Assembly: GCF_021532375.1 (NCBI RefSeq)
Contig: NZ_JAKGAP010000013.1
Location: 62,001 to 126,000 of the forward strand
Direction of reading: 5' to 3'
DNA length: 64,000 bases
Origin: Paenibacillus alkaliterrae
GTDB lineage: Bacteria > Bacillota > Bacilli > Paenibacillales > Paenibacillaceae
Below are positions 1 through 8,455 of the stretch, piece after piece. Every line of letters starts with the position of its first letter. The first letter of the stretch is position 1. Both the position numbers and the translations under genes were made by a program. The notes under the pieces were generated by a model. The model was not told where the DNA came from. It saw nothing but the letters and a program-made list of their open reading frames with translations, and made no database searches.

Positions 1-260
1 ACGATATAATCGAAAGTATCGAAATCATCCGCGGTTACTAACCGCGCCTTCATCCCTTTATGCGGGATGCGGTGCTCATCCAGCAGCTTTCGTGTGCCTT
101 CATGCGGCGGGTGCCCCAAATGCCAATCCCCCGTTCCCGCTGAATCCACCTCAATCTGATCGCCTAAGTTAGCTTGTACCACTTGATAGCGCATAACGGC
201 CTCCGCCATGGGAGAGCGGCAAATATTACCCAAGCAGACGAATAAAATGCGAGCCTTCAT
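1..260 (-). CDS. Low-molecular-weight protein-tyrosine phosphatase, N-terminal part (runs off the window)
   Basis: The first 86 codons read from an ATG at 258-260 toward position 1; the C-terminal half lies outside the window. Residues 9-16 are CLGNICRS, the CX5R phosphate-binding loop of the low-molecular-weight phosphatase/arsenate reductase family, with Cys9 the expected nucleophile and Arg15 the phosphate-binding arginine. It is followed by the usual SPMAEAV helix and DSAGTGDWH segment. The start codon overlaps the stop of the upstream TRIC-like gene by four bases (ATGA), so the two are probably co-transcribed and translationally coupled. The family removes phosphate from phosphotyrosine (in some bacteria phosphoarginine) in the cytoplasm. 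The catalytic Asp near the C terminus cannot be checked here. Confidence 0.9.
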   Translation of the reverse strand, partial: MKARILFVCLGNICRSPMAEAVMRYQVVQANLGDQIEVDSAGTGDWHLGHPPHEGTRKLLDEHRIPHKGMKARLVTADDFDTFDYI

Positions 261-904
261 TGCGAATCTCCTTTCTGCTTCGATTCAACCGTTGCCGTCC
301 GGAGCGAACGGCGCGGCAGCTTCCACTTGTAATAAACCGACAGCATTCTAAAAGTAATAATAACGATAAATAAAAATAAAAGTTCAATCGTCGACTTAAA
401 CCAGCCAAGCCCGATCGCCAGTCCCGCGAGCATGGCCCACACCGCATATATTTCGTCCTTAAGGACCAGCGGCTTCCGCCCTGCCAGCACATCCCGAATG
501 ATTCCCCCGCCAATGCCCGTCAGCATTGCTGCGACAAGAACGGCGCTGAGGGGATGCTTCATCTGAGTCGCATACAGCGCGCCTTGGATCGCGAAGGCCG
601 ACAAGCCGATCGCATCGAAGAAAGCCTCGCTTCGCCGCCAGTGTTGAATCCATACGGCCGGCAAAATAAACGCGATCGTCATGGCAATTATCGCGATTTT
701 AAGCAAATATCCTTGGCTCCAAAGCGATGTAACCGGCATGCCGATTAATAAATTTCGTACGACCCCTCCCCCAAAGGCAGTGACCAAGCCGAGAACGAAT
801 ACGCCTAAAATATCGTACTCCTCTTCCATCGCGACAGTCGCTCCGCTGACCGCAAAGGCTATCGTGCCAATAATACTGAAGACGCCAAAAATATCTATGC
901 CCAC
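257..904 (-). CDS. TRIC-like cation channel / UPF0126 membrane protein
   Basis: A 215-residue polytopic membrane protein with about seven hydrophobic segments. Two halves each carry a glycine-rich motif, AFGGGVVRNLLIG and GIGGGIIRDVLAG, which marks the internal duplication of the UPF0126 (YicG/TRIC) family. Bacterial members form trimeric monovalent-cation channels; the ion is not predictable from this sequence. I chose the GTG at 902-904 because GAGGAG lies eight bases upstream and because the longer in-frame extension (to 1000) is not membrane-like and has no ribosome site. The gene overlaps the downstream phosphatase by four bases. Confidence 0.85.
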   Translation of the reverse strand: MGIDIFGVFSIIGTIAFAVSGATVAMEEEYDILGVFVLGLVTAFGGGVVRNLLIGMPVTSLWSQGYLLKIAIIAMTIAFILPAVWIQHWRRSEAFFDAIGLSAFAIQGALYATQMKHPLSAVLVAAMLTGIGGGIIRDVLAGRKPLVLKDEIYAVWAMLAGLAIGLGWFKSTIELLFLFIVIITFRMLSVYYKWKLPRRSLRTATVESKQKGDSQ

Positions 905-1123
905 TGAACAAACTCCTCGCTTCCCGTCCCGTGTACCAATCCAAATCATCGGTACTTCCTTCCCCATTTTAGCTGGGAGCATTCGGTTGCGCAACGACAA
1001 ATTTCGAGTTTTCCTCCATCGATTTTAGAAGCTTCTTGCTTCACCCTAGTTTTTATAGAACAATAGGATTTATACTTGTATTTGTTTGCAATGCCATTCC
1101 TCCATTTAGAAAGGACATTCTTC

Positions 1124-1762
1124 ATGCAGCAACGCATCGTCATATGTACCGGCGGCCAGCTGGGCGACTGGGCAATACAGCATATAAAACCCGGGGATTT
1201 GCTTATAGGAGCTGACAGCGGCGCGCTTTATCTCATCCTGCAAGGTTTGAGGCCGGATATTGCGATCGGCGATTTCGACTCGGTATCCGAAGAAGAACTT
1301 ATCTCCATTCGCAACAGCAGCGGGAAGACAATCGCCTGCGACCCAGTCGATAAGGACTATACAGATACGGAAATGGCTGTTCGGCTAGCGCTCGATATGC
1401 AGCCCAATGAGCTCGTTCTGCTCGGTGCGCTGGGCACAAGATTCGACCATTCGTTAGCAAACGTCCATTTACTGGCGCTGGCCGCACAGCAGCAGGTTCA
1501 TGTCGTAATTATAGACAACCATAATAAGATCACGCTGGCAACAGATCGCCTTATTGTGGAGCAGCAAGGATATCCCAACGTTTCTTTGCTTCCCTTGTCT
1601 ATGGAGGTTAAAGGCATAACGTTAACGGGATTTCGATATCCGTTAACCAATGCCAGCCTAACGCTTGGACAATCGCTTGGCATAAGCAATGTGCTGCTTT
1701 CTTCTACGGGCACCATTCAATTGGACGAAGGTCTGCTGCTTGTCATACAGAGCCGAGACTAA
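1124..1762 (+). CDS. thiN: Thiamine pyrophosphokinase
   Basis: A 212-residue enzyme that transfers pyrophosphate from ATP to thiamine to make thiamine diphosphate. The N-terminal ADSGALYLILQGLRPD...IGDFDSV block and the DKDYTDTEMAV segment are the ATP/Mg and thiamine site motifs of the TPK family. The later GTRFDHSLANVHLL segment is also typical. The start at 1124 is preferred over an upstream ATG at 1091 because AAAGGAC sits eight bases in front of it and the family begins at this point (MQQRIVICTGG). It is divergent from the TRIC-like gene and stands alone, followed by a weak hairpin. Confidence 0.93.
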   Translation: MQQRIVICTGGQLGDWAIQHIKPGDLLIGADSGALYLILQGLRPDIAIGDFDSVSEEELISIRNSSGKTIACDPVDKDYTDTEMAVRLALDMQPNELVLLGALGTRFDHSLANVHLLALAAQQQVHVVIIDNHNKITLATDRLIVEQQGYPNVSLLPLSMEVKGITLTGFRYPLTNASLTLGQSLGISNVLLSSTGTIQLDEGLLLVIQSRD

Positions 1763-1779
1763 TGGCGAAGATAGAAGAA

Positions 1780-1806
1780 GAGCCAAGGCAGACTTTGCTT
1801 TGGCTC
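1780..1806 (+). terminator. Weak terminator-like hairpin after thiN
   Basis: GAGCCAA...TTGGCTC can form a stem of about 9-11 pairs with one mismatch just after the thiN stop. The following bases (CGTTTATCTTT) are a poor U tract. It may serve thiN and the convergent MutS2-like gene. Confidence 0.45.
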
Positions 1807-1835
1807 TCGTTTATCTTTAGCTGCTAATGTGGCCA

Positions 1836-3809
1836 CTAATAATGATCTTCTTCCTTCGTAACAATCGTTAGTCCATCCATATGCTTGCGATTCATGATTT
1901 TGCGGGCTTTTCTATTTTCCTTTGAATCGAAAATAATGTCCATGTCATATTGTTCATCCGGATACAGTTCCGTCCTGGCAATATACAATTTAAGACGCTT
2001 ATGGTTAAACGCAAGCTTCTGGCCTTGTACCTGAACGATGACATTTCCCCGCTCATCGGCCGGGCGAAATACGACGCCTGCTCTTTTGAGCGGGTATATC
2101 CATACGGCGTCACCCTTCTCGAATCTTTTGCGTTTTAATTTTACCTGCTTGCCCTCGGTGCCTTCGCTATCCCCTTCAGCTATCGCCTTCCTCTTCGATC
2201 CCCCTCCATCTGCTGCTTCCTTGTCCATTATTTTTTTTGCATTAGGATTCGAATCAAGTATCGCGCTCAGAGCAGCATTCTCCTGCTTGTTGCCAAGCAA
2301 TTGCTCGGCTCGCTGCATCAAATCCTCCGGCAATCCGAACCTCCGGGCAATCGCCAAAGCATGGCTATCCCCCGCCTCCCCTATCTCCAGCCGATAAAGC
2401 GGCTTTAGAGTTTCCGCATCAAAGGCCATTTTTCCATTTTGACAGCCGGCAGTTCGAGCGGCGAATGATTTGATTTCGTTAAAATGGGTCGTTGCCGCGG
2501 TTAGTGCCCCGCTTTGCAGCAACCGCTCCAGAAGCGCGACGGACAGCGCAATCCCTTCGGAAGGATCGGTACCGGCAGCAAGCTCATCGAGCAGAAGAAG
2601 CGCTCTTGGACCCGCGCATTTCAGCATCTCTTTCAACACCGTAATATGAGAAGAGAACGTACTCAACGATTGCTCTAAGCTTTGGCCATCGCCCACATCC
2701 GCAATTATATGCTGAAAGACGCCGACTACGCTCCCCTCCTCCGCCGGGACCAGCAAGCCCGATTGCACCATTAACGCAAACAATCCGACCGTCTTCAACG
2801 TGACGGTCTTTCCGCCGGTATTCGGTCCTGTTATAATGAGCTGCTTCCAGTTATAGCCCAAATCGACATGTAAGGGCACGTTTCCACATCCCAGCAAAGG
2901 ATGCCGCGCGCCAACGAGCCGTATGACCGACTGGTCCGATAGTTGAACGCGCCTCCCATCGTAAGAGCGCGACAGCTTTGCCCTTGCCGTAATGAAATCA
3001 AAGGTGGCCATCGCCTCAACGTTGCGATGCAGCTCAAATGAAAACGATTCGGCAAGCTCCGACAAACGGGCTAAAATAATTGTACGCTCCCGCTCCTCTT
3101 CCGATTTCCATTGTTGCAGTTCTACCTGCAGCTCAGCCACATCAACCGGCTCGACAAACAAGGTCTGACCGCTGGAGGATTCATCCCATACCGTACCCGG
3201 CACCTGCTTTCGATGCTCACGCTTGACCGCGATGACGAAACGGTCACGCCTTTTGCTAATGAGTGCCTCCTGCAGGGATGAACGATACTTATGCATGGCT
3301 TGATCCATTTTTTTCTGGATTTTATCCTCCTTGGAATAAATATGTCTTCGCAGATAGGCAAGACCCGTACTTGCTTGATCGGTCAAATGTCCATACCGAA
3401 TACAACGGTTAAGCTCTTCCCGCAATGAGGGGCAATCAAACATGGATTCCGCGTAAGCTGCAATCGTAGGCGCGATATGGCGTTTGCTGTTCATGTACTT
3501 TTTCATTTGCAAGACGGAGGTGAGCCATACCGACAGCTGCTCCAGCTCCGATTCGTTATAAATCCGCCCTTTGCCAAGCAAGGATAGAAACGGGTCAATG
3601 CCTTCCATAGCCGATAACGGAATACTCGCTCCGCTCGCCAGCAATCCCGCCGCCTCCTCCGTTTCCTGCAGCCATGCTTCAACCTGACGAAATTTCGTAC
3701 TAGGCTCCAGTCGTTCTGCGAGCAATCTGCCTGCCGGCGAAACCGTATAGCTAATGACGCTTTGCTTAACCTTGTCAAATTCTAATTTTCTCCATGATGC
3801 TTCATTCAT
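1836..3809 (-). CDS. MutS2-like ATPase lacking the Smr domain
   Basis: A 657-residue MutS-family ATPase. The N-terminal core and long coiled-coil clamp region precede the ATPase with Walker A GPNTGGKT, Walker B LLLDELAAGTDPSEG and the ATTHFNEIKSFA signature helix. After the ATPase comes a KOW-like segment (GDAVWIYPLKRAGVVFRP) as in MutS2, but the protein ends shortly after with ...TKEEDHY; the Smr nuclease domain that completes typical MutS2 (about 780 residues) is absent. MutS2 acts on collided ribosomes and recombination intermediates; without Smr this one probably binds or remodels rather than cleaves. Start at 3809 has GAGGAGG about 11 bases upstream. It lies downstream of a short terminated leader (3841-3884). 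Confidence 0.85.
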   Translation of the reverse strand: MNEASWRKLEFDKVKQSVISYTVSPAGRLLAERLEPSTKFRQVEAWLQETEEAAGLLASGASIPLSAMEGIDPFLSLLGKGRIYNESELEQLSVWLTSVLQMKKYMNSKRHIAPTIAAYAESMFDCPSLREELNRCIRYGHLTDQASTGLAYLRRHIYSKEDKIQKKMDQAMHKYRSSLQEALISKRRDRFVIAVKREHRKQVPGTVWDESSSGQTLFVEPVDVAELQVELQQWKSEEERERTIILARLSELAESFSFELHRNVEAMATFDFITARAKLSRSYDGRRVQLSDQSVIRLVGARHPLLGCGNVPLHVDLGYNWKQLIITGPNTGGKTVTLKTVGLFALMVQSGLLVPAEEGSVVGVFQHIIADVGDGQSLEQSLSTFSSHITVLKEMLKCAGPRALLLLDELAAGTDPSEGIALSVALLERLLQSGALTAATTHFNEIKSFAARTAGCQNGKMAFDAETLKPLYRLEIGEAGDSHALAIARRFGLPEDLMQRAEQLLGNKQENAALSAILDSNPNAKKIMDKEAADGGGSKRKAIAEGDSEGTEGKQVKLKRKRFEKGDAVWIYPLKRAGVVFRPADERGNVIVQVQGQKLAFNHKRLKLYIARTELYPDEQYDMDIIFDSKENRKARKIMNRKHMDGLTIVTKEEDHY

Positions 3810-3840
3810 CTTTTATAAAGCCTCCTCTGTTTTTGGGTAA

Positions 3841-3884
3841 AAAAAAGACAGAAACAGAACGCGGGTGCGTTCCATTCCTGTCTT
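3841..3884 (-). terminator. Hairpin plus U-run just upstream of the MutS2-like gene
   Basis: On the minus strand an imperfect stem (AGACAG...CTGTCT with an inner GAACG/CGTTC pair) is followed by eight U residues. It sits directly before the ribosome site of the MutS2-like gene and after the structured RNA's own terminator, so it would end a separate short transcript or act as an attenuator of the MutS2-like gene. Confidence 0.55.
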
Positions 3885-3950
3885 CATCGACCTATTGCCG
3901 CTCCAATCCTATCCCGCTTTCATGATTAATCCTTAATCACAAATCGGGTA

Positions 3951-4191
3951 TAAAAAAACCGCGCTATGAGAGCACGGTGATTGGGCCGCTGTCGAAATGC
4001 ATGCAGGCGGAAATCCTCATGTCCAGAACTCTTGGCGTCAGATCGCAAATAGAGTCTTGCCGCACGATGCATTCGCACCGGGCTGGGTCGCAAGACATTT
4101 GTTCATCTGACCATATCCAATTTATGAGTTATGGACACCAGCAAACATCAAAATTTCCCCTTTAAACATTCTAATAAATAAAAATCTTTAC
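3951..4191 (-). ncRNA. Candidate structured RNA, about 240 nt, class not recognised
   Basis: Minus-strand transcript bounded by a good promoter (4198-4227) and a perfect terminator (stem 3958-3978: ACCGUGC/GCGCGGU, then U7). Between them at least six nested helices form one long rod: 4153-4158 with 4009-4014, 4132-4138 with 4019-4025, 4126-4130 with 4027-4031, 4105-4111 with 4037-4043, 4090-4096 with 4054-4060, and a tip 4075-4080/4065-4070 closed by a four-base loop. A second small stem (CCGC.UG/CAGCGG) lies before the terminator. No ORF with a ribosome site explains the stretch. A long rod with asymmetric internal loops recalls 6S RNA, but I could not match 6S consensus blocks; it is not SRP RNA, tmRNA, RNase P or a T-box by inspection. 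Confidence 0.6.
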
Positions 4192-4197
4192 TTTCTT

Positions 4198-4227
4198 AAT
4201 GTACAAAAAAGACAAGTCCAATGTCAA
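4198..4227 (-). promoter_or_regulatory. SigA-type promoter for the structured RNA
   Basis: Minus strand TTGACA (4222-4227), an 18-base spacer and TACATT (4198-4203). The -35 is a perfect consensus. Predicted start of transcription is near 4191, giving an RNA of about 240 nt up to the terminator. Confidence 0.65.
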
Positions 4228-4252
4228 GCTGCCATACAAATAAATAGCAATG

Positions 4253-5026
4253 CTATAGCGGTATTATCATTCCGGTTCGAGCAAACCGCATGTTTTCCGG
4301 CAAGGAATAGGACTTTCTAAGATCGATGTCATGAGACATATGCGTAAGCAGCGTGCGCTTCGCCCCCCATAACTCCGTCAAATCGACGGCTTCAAGCACA
4401 TCGTAAACGGAACGCGTTTCATAAGCGAACGGCTCCCGGTAGAAGCTTGTGCCGAGCACAAGCAAATCAAGTCCGTACAGCGGTTTCTGTTGCTGCTCCG
4501 TCAAACCTATCGAATCCGAGCAATAAACCCATCTGTAACCGCTTTGTACGTGCTCGAACCGGAATGCATACGCGTAGCCGTTCTTACCGTGATTGACGCG
4601 CCAACTGGTAACAAACCATTTTCCCAGTGTTATCGGCTGATCGAATGAAAGAAAGGTCAGATGATTACCCAGCCATGGAAACCGGGCTAATATTTCTTGA
4701 ATAACCTCTGAAGGAGCATAAGCGATACCCTTTTTGTTTAGCCAACGGCATGCGTCCGCCCACTCCACCAAGCCGCCGATATGATCGAAATGCGCATGGG
4801 TGATCAGCATCGTATCGATCTCTCTAATTTTGGCCGCTTCCATTTGCATTCCCCAATCAGGGCCGCAATCAATCCATATGGTTCCCGCATCCGGGTCCTC
4901 CATTTGCAGCGAGGATCTGAGGCGTCGGTTAACGTTTGTCGTCCGAGCTTCCATGCAAACGCCGCACTCGCAATAGACGCGGGGAACGCCCATGGAATCT
5001 CCGGTTCCTCTAAATATGAGCTTCAT
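4253..5026 (-). CDS. PhnP-like metallo-beta-lactamase-fold hydrolase
   Basis: A 257-residue metallo-beta-lactamase-fold protein. It opens with GTGDSMGVPR and a CxCxxC segment (CECGVC) that matches the structural zinc site seen in PhnP-type phosphodiesterases, then the metal motif THAHFDHIGG, a later YCSDSIGLT and TLLTHMSHD. PhnP opens cyclic phosphodiesters (5-phosphoribosyl 1,2-cyclic phosphate); the Gram-positive members without a phn operon have no settled substrate, and no phn genes are nearby. It lies 24 bases after the histidine kinase gene on the same strand and may be at the end of that operon. Confidence 0.82.
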   Translation of the reverse strand: MKLIFRGTGDSMGVPRVYCECGVCMEARTTNVNRRLRSSLQMEDPDAGTIWIDCGPDWGMQMEAAKIREIDTMLITHAHFDHIGGLVEWADACRWLNKKGIAYAPSEVIQEILARFPWLGNHLTFLSFDQPITLGKWFVTSWRVNHGKNGYAYAFRFEHVQSGYRWVYCSDSIGLTEQQQKPLYGLDLLVLGTSFYREPFAYETRSVYDVLEAVDLTELWGAKRTLLTHMSHDIDLRKSYSLPENMRFARTGMIIPL

Positions 5027-5050
5027 CTATGCAACCTCCATGCGCAACTT

Positions 5051-6409
5051 TTATGACTTCCGCTGTTTAAATTGCAGCGTAATCGTTGTACCAAGATCCG
5101 GCAAGCTGAAAACATCTACTTTGCCCTCATGCAAATCGACGATCCGTTTGGCAATGGACAAACCAAGGCCAACGCCGCCCGTAGTGCGGCTGCGGGCTCC
5201 ATCCACGCGGTAAAATCTTTCAAACAGATGGGGAATCTCGTTCTCCGGTATGCCCATCCCTTTATCCTTCACCTCAATCTTCACGATTTGCCGCGTAAGC
5301 GAGATGGTGACATCGATGGGATCCTTTGAATATTTAATCGCATTATCGAGTAATATGACCAGCAGTTGCCTAATTTTGTCCCTGTCGCCCACCATGCGAA
5401 CGACCTTGGACATCGCCTTAACGCGGATGGGACGTCCAAACGTCGTTTGCAGCATCGTGGCAAGCTCGTCGACTACATGCACGACGTCGAAAAGCTCCAG
5501 CCTCAGCCAATCCTCTTGCTCGGCCTCGGCAAGCATTAGCATCGATTTCGTTAAATTTTGCAAACGGTTTGCTTCTTTATCAATAGCCTCGATAGCTTCA
5601 TCACGCAAGCTTTCATCATCGCGTCCCCAACGCTTTAGCATCCCCGCATAGCTCGTAATAACCGTAAGAGGCGTTTTTAGCTCATGTGAGGCGTCGGCAA
5701 CAAATTGCTTCTGCTTAGCGAACGTACGGTCCAGCCGCTCGATCATTTGATTAAATGCGCGAACGAGCTGCAGCAATTCCGCAGATTCCTCTCGGCTGCC
5801 CAGTTCAATTTGCCGCAGCTTCCCGCTTCTGTCGATCTCCCGCATCGTATTCACCATTTGCTGTATCGGCGCCGTTAACCTTGACGTGAACCAATAGGTA
5901 CCGAATATAGCGAACAAAATGGCGCCTCCGCTCGTTATGCTGAGAGCAGCGACAAGCACCTGCAAATAATTGTCCAGCTCGTCCAAAATACGGTTAACCT
6001 CCAGCATGGCTATCACGCGGTTATCCTCGTAAAGCGGTACGCGCATAAATAAAATACGCTCTCCGCCTTTCGTAATCATACCTGTATGATGCAGAATCTC
6101 GAAGGTTGCAGGCAGCTGCAGCAGCAGCGGATCGGATCCCGTAATGTTGACTACCCTATTGTTTGGCACAATAATACGGATCATTTCATTCACGTTGTAA
6201 TATTCATTGAGCAGCTCCGGTGTATGGAGTCCTCGGCCGCTCTGTATTCGGGGATTCTCCAGCATGAGATTAACCTTATTCGCAATAACTTCCTCTTCAC
6301 TTTCCGTCGTGATCTTGATCACATAGAAGTAAACGAATATATTAAACAGAATCAAAATAAAAATAAGCCAAAATATGGTGAAAAGCGTGAACCTTTTGCG
6401 CAGTGTCAT
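5051..6409 (-). CDS. Membrane sensor histidine kinase (HAMP, HisKA, HATPase)
   Basis: A 452-residue class I histidine kinase. A first membrane helix (about 11-31) and a second (about 151-174) flank an extracytoplasmic sensor of roughly 120 residues; then HAMP, the H-box FVADASHELKTPLT with phospho-acceptor His242, and an HATPase domain with DNAIKY (N box), DKGMGIP (G1) and GGVGLGLSIAK (G2). Its start overlaps the end of the response regulator gene by four bases, so the pair is one operon. The signal is not evident from sequence. It resembles Gram-positive ArlS/CssS-like kinases in layout only. Confidence 0.93.
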   Translation of the reverse strand: MTLRKRFTLFTIFWLIFILILFNIFVYFYVIKITTESEEEVIANKVNLMLENPRIQSGRGLHTPELLNEYYNVNEMIRIIVPNNRVVNITGSDPLLLQLPATFEILHHTGMITKGGERILFMRVPLYEDNRVIAMLEVNRILDELDNYLQVLVAALSITSGGAILFAIFGTYWFTSRLTAPIQQMVNTMREIDRSGKLRQIELGSREESAELLQLVRAFNQMIERLDRTFAKQKQFVADASHELKTPLTVITSYAGMLKRWGRDDESLRDEAIEAIDKEANRLQNLTKSMLMLAEAEQEDWLRLELFDVVHVVDELATMLQTTFGRPIRVKAMSKVVRMVGDRDKIRQLLVILLDNAIKYSKDPIDVTISLTRQIVKIEVKDKGMGIPENEIPHLFERFYRVDGARSRTTGGVGLGLSIAKRIVDLHEGKVDVFSLPDLGTTITLQFKQRKS

Positions 6410-7104
6410 GCATCGGGCTCCTTTATCATGTAGCCTACTCCGCGAACGGTATGAATCAGCTTATGACGGTAGCCCTTGTCCAGCTTTTGCCTTAGATATC
6501 GGATATACACATCAACCAAATTCGTTTCGCCGATAAAATCGTAACCCCACACTTCCGACAAAATGTCTTCGCGAGATTTTTCATCGTTCTTGTTCTCTAC
6601 AAGATAAACAAGCAGCTCGAATTCACGCGGCGTTAATTCAATTAATATATCCTTGCGGTAAACCTTGCGCGTCCTCAGCTCGATGGTCAGATCGCCCACT
6701 TTAATCATATCCGAGCCTTCTGCTTCCCTGGGATGCTGCTGAAAAATTCGCAAAATATTACGAACGCGTGCCAGCAGCTCCTCCATCGCGAACGGTTTAG
6801 TAATATAATCGTTCGCGCCGTGCTCGAAGCCGCTAACTTTATCAGGAACGGTATCTCTAGCCGTTAATAATATAATAGGCACAGGATTACCCGCTTGTCG
6901 CAGCAGTCTGAGCACCTCGATCCCGCTCATCTCCGGCAGCATGACATCCAGCAGCACTAGCTGCCAATCACCGGTAGAGGCCATCTCATAACCGGTACGT
7001 CCATCGGCGGCAGTGCCAACCGTATAGCCCTCATGCTCCAACTCGAGCTGCAAAATTCGAGAAATGCCTGCTTCATCTTCCACAACAAGAATACGCTCTT
7101 TCAT
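6406..7104 (-). CDS. OmpR/PhoB-type response regulator
   Basis: A 232-residue regulator: receiver domain with the acidic pocket EDE near residue 10, phospho-acceptor Asp53 in LLDVMLPEMSG, the conserved Thr in LLTARD and Lys in YITKPF, followed by a winged-helix DNA-binding domain (ELTPREFELLVYLVEN...VDVYIRYLRQKLD...RGVGYM). It is the first gene of a two-gene operon with the kinase. Two copies of GACTAATA-T lie 31 bases apart in the upstream region (near 7131-7174) and could be its own binding site; that is inference. Confidence 0.95.
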   Translation of the reverse strand: MKERILVVEDEAGISRILQLELEHEGYTVGTAADGRTGYEMASTGDWQLVLLDVMLPEMSGIEVLRLLRQAGNPVPIILLTARDTVPDKVSGFEHGANDYITKPFAMEELLARVRNILRIFQQHPREAEGSDMIKVGDLTIELRTRKVYRKDILIELTPREFELLVYLVENKNDEKSREDILSEVWGYDFIGETNLVDVYIRYLRQKLDKGYRHKLIHTVRGVGYMIKEPDA

Positions 7105-7224
7105 CTTAGAGGCTCACCTGCTTCCGGTTATCATTATTAGTCCAAATCATCATCTATACTCCAATATTAGTCTGCTGGTACCATTATTTTTATCATAATG
7201 AAGCTGTTTCACAAAAGCAAGCAA

Positions 7225-7251
7225 GCCGGCCTACAGGAAAAGTAGACCGGC
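7225..7251 (-). terminator. Terminator overlapping the chromate transporter stop codon
   Basis: Minus strand GCCGGTCTAC-TTTTCCT-GTAGGCCGGC is a near-perfect 10-pair stem that includes the last codons and TAG stop of the transporter gene, followed by a mixed U-rich tract (TTGCTTGCTTTTG). Confidence 0.6.
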
Positions 7252-8442
7252 AATTGCCGCGAGCAAGACCACTTGCCACGGCGGACGCTTCCATAATTGA
7301 ATCATAGCGAAGAAAACCAAAACAAAAACGAACTGAATTGTCGTGTTAACCGTGTCTACGAATATAGGGTCATATAAGGCAGCCAGTAAAATACCTACGA
7401 TTCCGGCATTTACACCCTTAAGCGCAGCTTGAGCTGCCCGATTTTGCTTTAAAGCTTCCCAGAAAGGCAGCGTCCCGATCAAAAGCAGAAACGATGGCAA
7501 GAAAATAGCGAAGAGCGCTATAAAGGCATAAATCATCCTCATCGGCCCCGTCTGCATGGCCGCTCCGATATAAGCTGCGAAGGTAAATAAAGGGCCGGGT
7601 ACAGCTTGCACCGCTCCATATCCAGCCATAAACTGGCCGTGAGTCAGCATCGGCTCACCCTTGCCTACAAGCTCTACCTCAAGCATCGGCAATACGACAT
7701 GTCCTCCGCCAAACACAAGCGAGCCGGCGCGATAAATGCTATCAACAATGGCTATTAAGGATCCGCCGCCCCAATGACTGACGATGGGCAAACCAATCAG
7801 CAGAAAAAAAAATATAACGAGCATGCTTCCTCCGAAGCGTCGGCTGATCTTGGGCATATTTTCCTCAGGCTCCGCAGTCAGATCAGCATCAGTTTTCGGT
7901 TTTAACATCCAAATTCCAATTACCGCACAAACGATCAGCGGCAGCAGCTGTCCCCACATATGAGGGATTAAGATGGCCATGCATGCTGTTCCGAGAGCTA
8001 ATGCCGCACGGAACGAATCAGGAGCCAAAGTGCGCGCCATGCTCCAAACGGCCTGAGCCACGATAGCGACAGCAGCCAGCTTCAATCCCTGCAGCCATCC
8101 TGCATCCGCTATGTTTAAGGAGCTCGCACTGTAAGCGAACAGAATCATAAGCAGCGCTGACGGGAAGGTGAAGCCGATCCAAGCCGCAACCGCTCCCCAT
8201 GCCCCTGCACGTTTCGCGCCGATCGCCATGCCGAGCTGACTGCTGGCAGGCCCCGGAAGAAATTGGCAAAGCACGACAAGATCGGCGAAAGCGCGATCAG
8301 TGAGCCATTGCCTACTCTCAACATACTCATTGCGGAAATAGCCGATATGTGCAACTGGTCCGCCGAAGGAGGTAAGTCCAAGCTTTAAAGCTGCCAAGAA
8401 CACCTCCCATAGAGAACCGATACCATATACTCGCCTATTCAT
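7231..8442 (-). CDS. chrA: Chromate transporter, two-domain (ChrA family)
   Basis: A 403-residue membrane protein of the long CHR family, made of two homologous halves. The N half carries LTSFGGPVAHIGYF and LCQFLPGPASSQLGMAIG; the C half carries SLVFGGGHVVLPMLE and MAGYGAVQAVPGPLF, the duplicated signature of chromate exporters. Known members export chromate using the proton or sulfate gradient; many Firmicute paralogues are untested, so the substrate is by family only. The start at 8442 (MNRRVYGIG) was chosen because GGGGTGAT precedes it and because it begins 13 bases after the end of the ABC-F gene; the longer frame would overlap that gene. Confidence 0.88.
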   Translation of the reverse strand: MNRRVYGIGSLWEVFLAALKLGLTSFGGPVAHIGYFRNEYVESRQWLTDRAFADLVVLCQFLPGPASSQLGMAIGAKRAGAWGAVAAWIGFTFPSALLMILFAYSASSLNIADAGWLQGLKLAAVAIVAQAVWSMARTLAPDSFRAALALGTACMAILIPHMWGQLLPLIVCAVIGIWMLKPKTDADLTAEPEENMPKISRRFGGSMLVIFFFLLIGLPIVSHWGGGSLIAIVDSIYRAGSLVFGGGHVVLPMLEVELVGKGEPMLTHGQFMAGYGAVQAVPGPLFTFAAYIGAAMQTGPMRMIYAFIALFAIFLPSFLLLIGTLPFWEALKQNRAAQAALKGVNAGIVGILLAALYDPIFVDTVNTTIQFVFVLVFFAMIQLWKRPPWQVVLLAAIAGLLFL

Positions 8443-8455
8443 CCATTGATCACCC

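Noticed and set aside
3951-3980. The ACCGUGC...GCGCGGU hairpin as a T-box terminator
   Set aside because: No AGGGUGG-type T-box sequence, specifier loop or AGAGA bulge precedes it, and no synthetase or amino-acid gene follows.
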